From: Tetragonia tetragonoides | Taxonomy: Eukaryota > Streptophyta > Magnoliopsida > Caryophyllales > Aizoaceae | NCBI GenBank assembly: GCA_038025085.1 | Contig: CM076152.1 | Location: 34,227,501-34,291,500 of the forward strand | Direction of reading: 5' to 3' | DNA: 64,000 nt | Shown here: one piece after another, positions 47,691 to 58,600 of the stretch | Layout: each line of letters begins with the position of its first letter | Position numbering within the stretch: the first letter of the stretch is position 1 | Position numbers and translations under genes: made by a program | Notes under the pieces: model-generated | What the model was told of the DNA's origin: nothing | The model's database searches: none | Seen by the model: the letters and a program-made list of their open reading frames with translations, nothing else

Positions 47691-48390
47691 TCGTCATATA
47701 ATATGACACAGATTTTTGTCATATTGATGATGTGTCATGAGCCCAACCACATATCTCCTCTCTACCCATCTCTCTCTTAGTCTCTTTTCCCACCGGTCAA
47801 CCACCGTGCTTCATTGCCAACCACCTGGTCCATGGCCACCGTGAACATGGACACCACCGTCACCGTCCGCCGTGCTCCAAGCCACCATCGTGAACATGGA
47901 CACCACCGTCCACCGTGCTCCAAGCCACCACCGATCCAGGCCGCGCGCCACCACCGCTGTCCCATCCACGTCTCTCTCCTCAGCCTATCTCCATCTCCAC
48001 CGCTACCAAAACCCCCTTGCCCCTTTCCCCCCATCTCCTCAGACCACCAACCTTTACCCCCTTACTTTCTCTCTCCTCTCTACTAATGTCTCGCCTGCAC
48101 CGCCACCACCATCGAACCTCGAGTACCTCTCGCCCCACCGATTCAACCACCGAAGCTCCGGCCTCGAAGACAGACGCTCCGCTCTGCTTTCATCTGGTGG
48201 TTTCTTGGTGTGGTGGTGGTGGTATGGGGGTTGTGGTGGTGGTGGTGGTGATATGGGTTGTGGTGATGGTGGTTTACATTAACAGAACACGTGACAGTGT
48301 TCTAGAAAATGGATAGGAAAAAAAAAATAAAACAAAAAAATAGAGCATATGACACAGCATGCCCGTCATATCATATGACGGGTATCAGCA
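47691..48390. mobile_element. Possible nested element carrying a GC-rich segment
   Basis: TCGTCATATAATATGACACA near 47691 and, inverted, CCCGTCATATGATATGACGG near 48380-48361 resemble each other over about 40 bases with their flanks. Each is itself partly palindromic, so the match could be coincidental. Between them lies a segment much richer in G+C than the surroundings, with Pro/His-rich frames and a TGGTGG tract (about 48200-48265). A Pack-MULE-style capture of a gene fragment is one reading. Confidence 0.35.
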
Positions 48391-48599
48391 CCAAAAGAAA
48401 TTTAGAGAGAGAGAAGGGTAAAGGGGGAATGGGGAAAGGTGTCTGGGACATCCACGTGAAGAGGGGAGAAATGCAACTAGCTGTCAGTCTCTCTCTCACC
48501 CTACACACATGACACAACAACCCAGAAAAAAAAAAAAAACAAAAGTTCTTTCTCTCTCTCCCCTCAGAGGCTCACGACATTTTCAAAGAGACAAAGAGT

Positions 48600-49100
48600 G
48601 AAACTGTAAAAGCAAACTAGCAAAGGCAAAATTTCACCCTTCTCTCTCCTCACGACTCACATCTCACGGCCCCTCCGGCGAGTCGGCGAACGGCGACGCG
48701 ACCCCTTCACGGCGCGCGGCCTGCCTGAGCCCGCCCCAGTCCCCCCGCAGCCACGCCCACCAGGCCACCACTGCCCAGTAGGCAGTAGCCCTGTCGCGGC
48801 CCATCTCCGGCGCGGTGGTCTCCTCTCCGGCACGGCGGTCTCTTCTCCGGCGCGGCACTGTACATCAAAGCCTCAAAGGTATCATTAATATTTGTTTTTT
48901 GTTAAACCCTAAATAATTGAATCCCCAATTTCACATGATAATGGTTCAATTTATAAATTAGGGTTTAGATTAAAATTGGGTAATTTAAGTTATTGATTTA
49001 ATGTTGTTAATCTGAATTTGTTAGTTAATTTAAGATGTTGATTTAATTGATAAATGATTATACAATTCTTGATTTGTTAATTGATTAACATGTTGTTTTA
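48600..49100 (+). other. GC-rich leader and intron-like stretch inside the hAT element
   Basis: 48660-48870 is strongly GC-rich (CGGCGCGG-type motifs) and is followed by AAAG|GTATCATTAA, an intron donor-like site, then AT-rich sequence with AACCCTAA. This fits the 5' UTR and first intron of the parental transposase gene, left after an internal deletion. Confidence 0.4.
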
Positions 49101-49409
49101 ATTGAAATTATTGAATATTGAATTCTCATTTTCTTTGTTAATATATATTGTTAATAGTTTATGTTAATGCTACATAATAGTTGCTGAAATTTGTTAATTT
49201 AGCTATATATGTTTATGCTCATTGTAGAATAAGTCATAGAGAATTGTTTAGAATTGTAGATTTGTTTGGAATTGTTTGAAATTGTGGAATCCTTTGGAAT
49301 TGTGGGATTGTTTGGAATTGATTGGAATTGTAGAATTGTTTGGAATTGTGAAATTGTGTTGATGTCTTTTGTGGATGAAAGTTGACAATGATTTAGTATA
49401 AATTTTGAA

Positions 49410-49694
49410 ATGGACATTAATGATCTCTCCAAGAAGCTTGTTGAAACTAAGAAACATTTGTTGTATCAAGATATTTATTTGCTTCTGAAGCTAGTGATGC
49501 TTCTTCCCGCACGTGTGAAAAGAGCATTTTCCTCAATGAAGATTGTGAAGAGCCCATTGAGAAACAGTATGGGTGATGAGTTATTAAATGATAACTTGAT
49601 TAGTTTTATCGAGAGAGAGCTTTTTCTACGAGTTACCGATGAGGATATCATAAACCGCTTTCAAAATATGAAAACTCGTAGACAACAATTGTAA
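49410..49694 (+). pseudogene. hAT transposase C-terminal dimerisation fragment
   Basis: The frame ends at a stop after residues that read LLPARVKRAFSSMKIVKSPL, RNSMGDELLNDNLISFIERE and IINRFQNMKTRRQQL. This is the hAT C-terminal dimerisation block of the ZMYM1-like/TTF-type plant transposases (usual form: VERAFS.MK, then LRN.MGD, then the YIER helix). The first 25 or so residues of the open frame may be read-through of non-coding sequence. The DDE core is missing, so the element cannot code for an active transposase. Confidence 0.85.
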
Positions 49695-50063
49695 TTTTTA
49701 TTTGGTTGTTATTGTACTACGATGACTATGTTGATTTCATTTAATGTATTATTATGATTTTTGAGTTAAAAAAAAAAACAGGGTATTTGTGGGTGTGGGT
49801 GAACTTGACACCCCTAATTTTGGATCGCCCCTCCATTTTCTTTGCACCCATACTCTTATTTTTCTGGGTCCGCCACTGCTTTCATTTGACTATTCACAAT
49901 CTTCAAGATAACACTTTGATCATGAATAATTATAACTTTATAACTATTAATTTTATAAAAAGAATACAATATAATTAAAAATGAATCTAGTAGTTGTATT
50001 TTTACTTTGAAAAATTCAAATGGAAAAGGAGATTTTGGAACGGAGGGAGTAATATTTTAGATG

Positions 50064-50640
50064 AGATATATAGCTTAGCGTCTAAATTTCATAGTATTGT
50101 TTGGAGTCATCTAAGAGAAAAGGTAACAAAGCAGTGCGTTCGATGATATACTTAAACCTGATTTTTTTAAAGTACTAGATGTGTATTAAGATTTAAGAGG
50201 GAGTAATGAGGAATAGGGCGGTAAAAGTACTAGTAAGTGACTCATATGCATAACACATGAGGGTTGGTTACAAAGTCAATAAGTTGGTCAGAAAATGAAT
50301 TTAGGGGGTCACGACTAGGCTTTATAACTTACTAGTGATACTGAATAAAAGTAATTTAAGGAGATTTTCAAAAATTAGTGGTAAACTTAAAGAGGTTTTA
50401 ACCGAATTTAATTATGATACTCGTGAGATAACCAAAAATTTAAAAATAAAAAACAAAAATCAGAACATAAAAGAAAAAAGAAAACCAAATCTCCCAACCC
50501 GAAGGCAAAATTTTGCAGCCCCAACCGGGCACCGGCCAACCCTACGTCAACGAGAGCTCTAGCTCGCAAATTTTTACCTGAGCATGCACTGTCATCAATA
50601 TTTTAATACCTGGCCCAGTTTAAATGAGGCCCCTACCCTT
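50064..50640. other. Intergenic DNA upstream of the CDC48C-like gene
   Basis: AT-rich; holds the promoter of the downstream gene by position. No core promoter motif is convincing. Confidence 0.4.
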
Positions 50641-50796
50641 TTTTATTACGAGTATACTAAGATGAACCCGAGAGTAGGTTTCGATTGTTGCTCCCTGTCA
50701 GTTGCCCCCAACTCCCGACCACCGCCCCGGAGACGGCCTCATACGACCGTTGCGCCTCATTCTCAAGGTGAGACGAGTAGACGACACACACTACCT

Positions 50797-50799
<3 letters not shown>

Positions 50800-50843
<44 letters not shown>
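50800..50843. repeat. CT microsatellite
   Basis: About 42 bases of CT just inside the putative leader intron of the CDC48C-like gene. Confidence 0.9.
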
Positions 50844-50846
<3 letters not shown>

Positions 50847-51337
50847 ATTATATGCTACTATTTTGCATGAATTATGATTATGATTATGAAACTATACTTC
50901 TAATTCTGTGTAGATTATGATTTTAGTAGGGTTTTAGATGGTTTTAGGGCGTTAGTTTTTTTCAAATTTATTATACTCCATATATATAATTTGTACAAAG
51001 AAAAGAAGTAAACATATATGTCGCATATAGTAGTAATTCATATAATTGAGTTTTACATGACAAAAACTGGGAATTATGTTCTGTGTAATGATGATAAATA
51101 AACAGAATTCCACATTTTTCGAATTATGGTGATGATTGTTGATTGATGTTTCTTTTTCAAAGTACTACGTTGGTAGATGATTGGGTTATGGGTTGTATCT
51201 TGTATGTGATGCCATTGTTACAGTTCATGAATGGTTTTCTTTGTGTTTATGTTTTTGTGTGTTTTGCCCGTTCTTCTATGCTTTTCTTTGATTGAAGGAG
51301 AAATGACTTCCCGATTCCCATGGTTTGTGTTTGATGT

Positions 51338-51524
51338 GTGAAAATTAAACCTGGCAAAATCTGACCCGACCCAAACTGGCAAAGACTTGACCTGCTAATG
51401 TTCGAGGCCGAAATTAGTTGATTCGAGGTTTTAAAGGCCGAAAACCGACCAGACATGGGTGACCTGCCGATGACCCTATCCCAAAGTTACATGACCTGAC
51501 CTGTGTGCTAGGTCTAGTGAAAAT
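51338..51524. mobile_element. hAT MITE with 8-bp TSD
   Basis: GTGAAAAT flanks the element (51338-51345, 51517-51524). The ends are TAAACCTGGCA and, inverted, TAGACCTAGCA. The interior has CCCGACCC-type motifs as in 39086-39342. It lies only 25 bases from a LINE insertion. Confidence 0.8.
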
Positions 51525-51533
51525 CAATTAGAT

Positions 51534-52287
51534 ATATTCTGTGCTACACTACTCTTCTCGTCCCTAGGGACGACTCTCGGACTTGGGAAGGAGACTCCTC
51601 TGGGGTTTTCTCCTCCAAGTCCTTCCTGCATCGGCTTAGTCTTCCTTCTCAGTTCCCCCATTTTCCTCTTACTACATATATTTGGAAGTCTAAGGTTCCT
51701 CTGAAGGTGCGCGCCTTTGTGTGGACTTTGGTGTTGGGCAGGGTGAATACACATGACATGTTGCAGCGGCGGAGGCCTGGTTGGTGTGTGTCTCCGGATG
51801 TGTGTGTTATGTGTCGTCATGATTGTGAGGACGGCTTGCATCTATTTGTGTTGTGTGAGTTTGCTAGGACGTTGTGGGGTAGGTTGATTGGGGGAGAGCC
51901 TTTTGCTAGCCCTGCTACAGTGGGCCAGTTTCTTCAGATGCGGTTTGTTGCCGGAGGGAGGGGGAGTGAGGGTAAGTTGTGGCGGAAGTGTGCTTGTATG
52001 GCTACTTTGTGGTGTATTTGGCTGGAGCGGAATTCGAGAATCTTTTCCGCTTCTGGAAAGACAGTTGACTATGTTTGGGACCATATTGTGTATTTGGCTT
52101 CTCTTTGGGCGAAGGCAACTGGGGCCTTCAAGGGTGTTCCACTTACCTTTGTTCAACTTCATTGGGGGGAGTTTTAGATATATTTTTTGTATTCTTTCGA
52201 GGACTTCTTATCCTCCCCTTTTTGTATTCTTTCTTCTGATTCATTAATAAAATTTTCTCTTATCTAAAAAAAATATTCTGTGCTACA
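51534..52287 (+). mobile_element. 5'-truncated LINE with 15-bp TSD
   Basis: ATATTCTGTGCTACA flanks the insert exactly (51534-51548, 52273-52287). It encodes the end of the polyprotein: WKSKVPLKVRAFVWTLVLGR, CVMCRHDCEDGLHLFVLCEF and ATLWCIWLERNSRIF, the zf-RVT region of plant L1 elements, ending at a stop at about 52177. A 3' UTR and AAAAAAA tail follow. The frame is open from about 51590 to the stop, so this is a young copy. It sits in the leader intron of the CDC48C-like gene in sense orientation. Confidence 0.92.
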
Positions 52288-52613
52288 TTTATGTATTCTC
52301 TTTTTTTCTTTGTAGCAAGTTTAGTTTTGTTGGATATGATTGCTTGATGCTGAAAATTTCAATGATTCATGTTTGGATGAGTCTGGTTTTGGACTGATGA
52401 ACATCCCTACTATATGTAAACAAGTCATATGTATTTCGGATCAATTGCATTGAGAAGACCAAAGCAAGATGACCGCTGGTTGTTCAACTATTTTGAATTC
52501 GTTTCATTGTGATGATGTTTGTTTTTGCCTATTTTCAATTCCTTGCTTCAGTTTGTTGTCAATCGTTTCTGGCTTGAATTTGTAGCTTTGGGGGTTGCTG
52601 ACTAGTTAGCACA

Positions 52614-55600
52614 ATGACAAAGAGATTCAGCTGCCGAAGTCGCTCTGGTAATGGTCGAAATCAGTCTTTGCTTTTACGTCGTCTGGAGAACTGTAATTCT
52701 TATCAAAGTGTAGAGGAAGTTGTCAAAATATCTTCACTCAAGGTATCCAGATTACAAGAGGATGAGTGCTGTAGTCCTCAGCAGAAATATTGAAAAAGCC
52801 CTTATTGAATCCAAGCGCAAATGCAAGGACAATGATCATGATGGGTCTGAAGAATCATCGTCATCATATGTTGAGTTGAATTCAGAGTCAGAATCAACAG
52901 GCGGGCAGGTTTCAAATCCAAAGTTCGACCTGATGAAATCAATGCTCAGGGAAGGCTACTGTCATGGTGGAGCGAAGACTTATGAGACAGAAGAGAGTAG
53001 GAAAAAGAATGAAGTGAAGAAGAATATGGTAGAAATGGAAAGTGAACAAGAAGATGACCCGATGGACACTGCTGTGATGATTGAGAAAGTACCTGGAGGA
53101 ATAGGGAAAATTGCTTTGGATCAAGACCAGGGAAGAAGCTGCACACAGGTGCGGCCGACGTTTAGGGATTTTGGTGGCATGGGTGAAGTGTTGGAGAATT
53201 TGATACATGACGTGCTTATCCCACTCCGTTATCCAGAACTCCTGAATCGGCTCAAGGATTTACGGGCTGGGCCACCAACGGGGATTTTATTGCATGGACC
53301 TCCTGGTTGTGGCAAGACCATGTTGGCTCAAGCTATAGCTAATGAGGCTGGTGTTCCTTTCTATCAGATTGCAGCACCTGAGGTTGTATCTGGTGTTTCA
53401 GGTATCCCACATGAGAACTACTAAAGTAGGCTGCTTATTTCATTTTGTGAAGTGTTGGGGAAAGAATGTAAAGGCCAAGGGAAGGGAGAGGAGGGGATAC
53501 TTTGTACCTTGTCTTTGGTATTCCCTTCTCTCCATTCTACTCCTTATAATTCAGTCCTTAGTTTGTTTATTTAATGGCACTTGGCTTTGGGCTTAGTATT
53601 TTGCATTGAAGAAATCGGTTACTGGCACCTATATCTTTAGGATCTTGCTTTCTAACTGCTTTCCTGGATTTTTGGAATTGAAGGTCAATCAGAAGAGAAT
53701 ATTCGTGAGCTTTTCTCAAAAGCTCAAAGAACTTCTCCATCAATCATATTCATCGATGAGATTGATGCCATCGCAGAAAAAAGAGAAAACTCACAAAAAG
53801 GGATGGAAGGGCGAATTGTCACACAATTATTGAAGTGCATGGATAATATGCAGAAGTGTGCATCTCCAGCAGGTTTAGAGGGTTCAGCTTCTGAGAGTAC
53901 ATCAGGCCATGTTCTTGTTACTGGAGCTACGAATCGCCCAAACTCTCTCGATGGTGCGCTAAGGCGACCCGGCCGCTTTAGTTTGGAGATTGAGCTACGC
54001 GTTCCAGAAGGGAATGCAAGGTTTGAAATACTTTCAACATTGACACGTGATCTTGGTGTTCAAGGGAGCTTGGACCTCAGAAAATTGTCTAGAGACACGC
54101 AAGGGTTTGTTAGAGCTGAGTTGGAAGAATGTGTTAGAAAAGCCTCTTTGTTTTCTATGCGCAATATGATAAGCTCAAAAAAGTCTCAGGGTGTAACAGA
54201 AAGTGCACATGATCAGCATGCTGACAATTGGTGGAAGCAACTGCAGTTTACACAAGGAGAATTGGCACAGCTCTCTCCTACGATGACTGAGTTTGAGGTA
54301 AATAACTTTTGGCTTTGACTTCTATTAAAGCCATGCTCGGAACATGTCATATCTCAGAAGTTTATGTTCTTCTCCTCCACCCACCCCTTTTTATAGCACT
54401 TTCATTTATGTTTTTATACTTTCTATTGTCACATATTTTGAAATCATGATGAATTGTAAACTACCATAGGCCAGGGCTTTCTGAAACCTTGTGGACTACT
54501 ACATCTCTTCCTAGATTGGTTTGAAGTTAGAACTATTATCTGCTGTGGTATAAATATTTGAAGTCAAGCAAGCGAATTTTACATTGTATATAACTTTGAA
54601 TTTCTTGGGAAGATTTGAAAATTATATGGATAACTGCAGAATCTATTGGGTTGAACTTTGCGAAAGCCTGTGTAGTGGTTACAGATAAAGCTATAACTGA
54701 ATTGATCCATCTTGCTGATCCCTCGAGCTTGAGCTTGGTTTGACCCAAGCACGAGCCAGCTCGATCGCCAGTCGAGTCGAGCCCAAGCCGAGGGCGACTG
54801 GGCTTGCTCATATTGTTTGGAATTTGATTTTTTTTGTGATGGAAAACGGGGAAATTATTTCATTGCAATTGAATCACAAAGGTCTTACGAAATACAATCC
54901 AAGACATCAATAGGACCCCCGCCAATCCAAGACATCAATAGGACCCCCGCCAATCCAAACTCTAGTACTAGAAAAATCAAAGGGACTAATATGAGCCATT
55001 ACTTGAGCGGCTTTGTTTCCGTCCCGCTTCACATGACTCCACACACAGGAATTAAAACTAGTAGGTAGTAAATTTAAGTCATGAGCTATCACACCAAGGT
55101 AGGAGTTTGGAAAAGTCTGATTGCGCATCATTGTAACCAGCTGCAATGAATCACTCTCCAATATCACATCTTTGCCATAACATTGAGCTGCCAATTGAAG
55201 ACCCAAAACAGCACTTTTAGCTTCTGCAATTACAGTGTCCCAGCTATCATATGACTGTTTGCAGGCTGATCTTACTAGCTCACCCATGTGATTACGCACA
55301 ACAACACCCAAGTCAATCCCTTGCCCACCCACCAAGCCTGCATTAACATTAACTTTGAGAACCCCAGCAGGTGGGGGTGTCCACAAAGTTGGGCTAGAAC
55401 AGCTCTCCCTCCCTTTGTCATTTCTTGCAGACCCAACAACGTCATCTGCAGTACGCCTCAGGCCACCATGAACCACAGCATTCCTCTCGTTCCACGCATC
55501 CCATGCGATCATGCACACCCGCTCAAGTTCCTGCTCTTCAACCCTCGTATTCAGCTCCCCAACCCAGTCAAAAGCACTTAAAAAATTCTGGGAGGTCACT

Positions 55601-58600
55601 ACCTCTGATAGACCCGCCTTCTCCCACAACCTCATTGAATCTGGGCACTCTACAATCGCATGCAGATCGTTCTCCCACTGCGCTGGACACCTTAGGCATG
55701 CTTGTATCACTTGTACTAATTCTACCTTGAATGCTTGCCCGTGTCGCCAAGGCACCACGACAGAGTCGCCAAGGCACCACGACAGAGTCGCCATAAGAAT
55801 TGGCGAACCTTAGGTGGAACATCAAGACCCCAAATCCTATTCCAGAGCCGTCCTTCCACCCGCGAAGTTGTACCTTCACAGCCCTCCCTCTTTGACCACA
55901 TCGCCACATGGTATCCCGTTCTGACCGAATAAAAACCATCCTTCGTATAGTGCCAGACAAGTTTGTCATTCTGCGGATATAGTGACAGCGGGATTTGCAG
56001 GATTTTCAGCCTCAAAAGCCAGAAAGGTTTGCTTCACTAAGTCCGTTTTCCACATTCTTCTATCAGCATCAATAAAATCGGCCAGTAACATAGAATTGTC
56101 CATATTAGAAGGCCGAGAAATCAGAAGAAAAGACGGCGGACGAGGAGCCCATTTGTCCTTCCAAACCGAATTGGTTTGCCATTTCCAACAATCCACTTAA
56201 GAGAGTTTAGTACCTTGTTAAGTATCATTTCCTCCGTTCCATAATGGATGTCCTAGTTGACTTGTCACGCCAAGCAAGAAAAACAAAACTTGTGGTCCAG
56301 AATGATTTAGTGAGAAAATATGTGGTGGAGAATGAGCCAAAAGAAATCACGACAATCTGAATGGAACATCGAAAAAAGGAAATTAGGACAATCTTGGTAA
56401 GAAATCGACAGGGGACATAAGGGGAGGATACCAAGCGTAGCTGAGCTATGAGCCGAGCAATGGCATCTGACCCCAAGTGAGCCTGCCCTGATTTACTCGA
56501 CGAGCTTTGACCAGAACTCCATCACGACTGAGCTGAAATTGAGCCAGGGTGGTGTTGGCTTCGCTCAGCTTTGGCAGTCTGAACGAAAAGCTGAGCGTAG
56601 CTGATTAATTGAAATGATCAGCAACATGTTCCTTGAAACTATTTACTTATAGGAGACGTAGATGTAGGCTTTCTTGAAGATCAGGGCGATGGTTGCAAAG
56701 ACATTCAGTTTGAAGTTGAACCAACCCACGTTTTCAATGTTGGATATGGTGCTGACCCTTAAAAATCATTTTGTTATTCTAGTATCATGATTTACAGTGC
56801 TCGTTGATGTGTGGAGTGAGAATTTCAATTCCTATGTTGGGAAAATTTTATGGCTTAGTGTATTGATTATTGTCTTTTCATTTTTTGATTGCCTTAGCTT
56901 GCAGTTAAAGGGGTCCAACCCTCTTTAAAACGAGAAGGTTTCTCTGCAGTTCCGAATGTAAAGTGGGAGGATGTGGGAGGACTTGATGAGATAAGGCATG
57001 AGTTCCAGTGTAGTATAGTTCATCCGATAAAATGTCCCGAAGATTATGAGGTAAATGATAAAAAAAATTATACTTTTTAAGGTCCTGTCATGGACCTTAT
57101 GGTTAAAAAGTAATTATACTTGAGATTAATTATCTGTGAATTATAATATGATGATAGTTGTATGCTATTCTGGTTAGGGAATTTGTTCGATATAGCTTTG
57201 CTGATCTAGTTATTCCTTGGCCTTCTTTACTTTATCGTTGTTCTGCCATAACAGACATAGTCACTATTTTAAAAACATAGTCTATATTTGAGTGTTGTGA
57301 TAAGCTGAAAGGCTGAAGCTATTAACAGCCTGGAGTTTGTTAATCCCAAGCTCGTTTTAACTGTCTGTAATATTCATCATGATACTAGGTAACTTTTGAA
57401 AAAAACATCATCATTTAGTACTGCGTAGTTATATAGCATCAAAGGCTTGAGCCCATTATGAATTTGCGTGCAATCTTGAGAGTAGGGGAGTGGTTTGTGG
57501 ATAAGTTGCAGAGTCTTTCTTTCTTCAGGAAGTTTGTTGATCTATTGCATTTTGGTTTAATGGCAGTTTGATTACTCTCTGTGGCTGTACATTTTCTTGA
57601 AAATATTCCTTTTTGTTTCACACGTGTTCTACATGGCTACAGTCTACACCTTGGACCTAAGCTCCTATTGATATCTTTCACATCGTCAATGATCCTCTGC
57701 CATACAGTAACTGGCTTTGGGATACACTGATATAATCACAAGTTTGTATATAGAACACTAAGGCCAATGTCAAGTACAGTTCCTCTTTATCTTTTATTTT
57801 GAGCAATATCTGATGTCTGATGGTCTGTGGATGTTAGTGAGCAAGTTATCAGCTACAGCTTAACTTTTGATGATGCTTTTCAGGCATTCAGGGAGGATTT
57901 ACAGGCAGGATTTTTGCTTTATGGCCCCCCTGGTTGTGGTAAAACGCTGATCGCCCAGGCTGTTGCCAATGAGGCTGGAGCCAGTTTCATTCAAATAAAG
58001 GTGTGCCTGCCTTGCTCCGTCCTCCGCTTACGTTCTCCCTCTCCCTGACTTTGTGGATCTGGCTGAGTTATGTTAGGGATATTTGGCTTTGCTGTTTTTG
58101 CATATTTCAAAATTTCAATCCCGTGCTAATTTCTATTGCTGTTGTTCACCTCTTAAGGCCGGTGAACTTCTGGACAAATATGTTGGTGAAAGTGAATTGG
58201 CTGTTCGTAAATTATTCAGCCGTGCACGGACGTGCTCTCCGTGTATTCTTTTTTTTGATGAGGTATGTAATTGTTGCTTCTTTATTCTTATTACTACTGT
58301 TGTTATCTTACCAGATTTCATGTTGGCATATTTCTGTTGCTGTGTTATGATAGTATACTATATCCTCAGATTTTTTGTGCTCTCATTGCATCTTGCAATT
58401 TATAATGTTCTCTCTGTATCTTTCTTGCTTATAACCGTAGATGTTTAAAGCTATAAGTCCCAAATTTTGCCTCACAAATCACCTCAATGATAGAAGGGGA
58501 GATAAATTAGCTTAGAGCGTGACTTAGTTTTGTCTGTATGGTCGCCGTTTAATTAGAAGATTGAGACAAGGAAAGTGCATGTAGGATGGAGAGACTAGAG

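Larger units (their letters stand above)
47571..49878 (+). mobile_element. hAT transposon, internally deleted, 2.3 kb
   Basis: The left end AGGGGCGGACCCA and the inverted right end CAGTGGCGGACCCA are typical plant hAT termini. The flanks CTTTTCAT (47563-47570) and CTTTCATT (49879-49886) are an 8-bp duplication with one T lost on the right. The 3' part holds a transposase C-terminal fragment (49410-49694), and the middle has a leader-plus-intron-like stretch (48600-49100). A GC-rich segment (47790-48270) bounded by inverted sequences may be a nested insertion. Confidence 0.8.
47456..50063. other. Stowaway-like host segment split by a hAT element
   Basis: AAAATCTCCTTTTCAT before the hAT element and TTTGAC after it join to match, inverted, the right-hand sequence ATGGAAAAGGAGATTTTGGA that leads into CGGAGGGAGTA near 50040-50050. 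This suggests that the hAT element landed in a Stowaway-type MITE. The left terminus of that MITE is too degraded to place. Confidence 0.45.
50641..52613 (+). promoter_or_regulatory. Probable 5' leader exon and leader intron of the CDC48C-like gene
   Basis: A GC-richer block ends with TCTCAAG|GTGAGA (donor at about 50768), and a CT tract (50801-50843) opens the putative intron. An acceptor near 52584 (TTTGTAG) or 52609 would bring the leader to the ATG at 52614. The intron would contain a hAT MITE (51346-51516) and a LINE insertion (51549-52272). The leader exon includes an upstream ATG (about 50663). This is inferred from position and splice-like motifs only. Confidence 0.45.

Noticed and set aside
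47814..48316. Pro/His-rich frames of up to 136 codons
   Set aside because: Overlapping frames in a GC-rich segment with low-complexity composition; no domain, and no frame is favoured.
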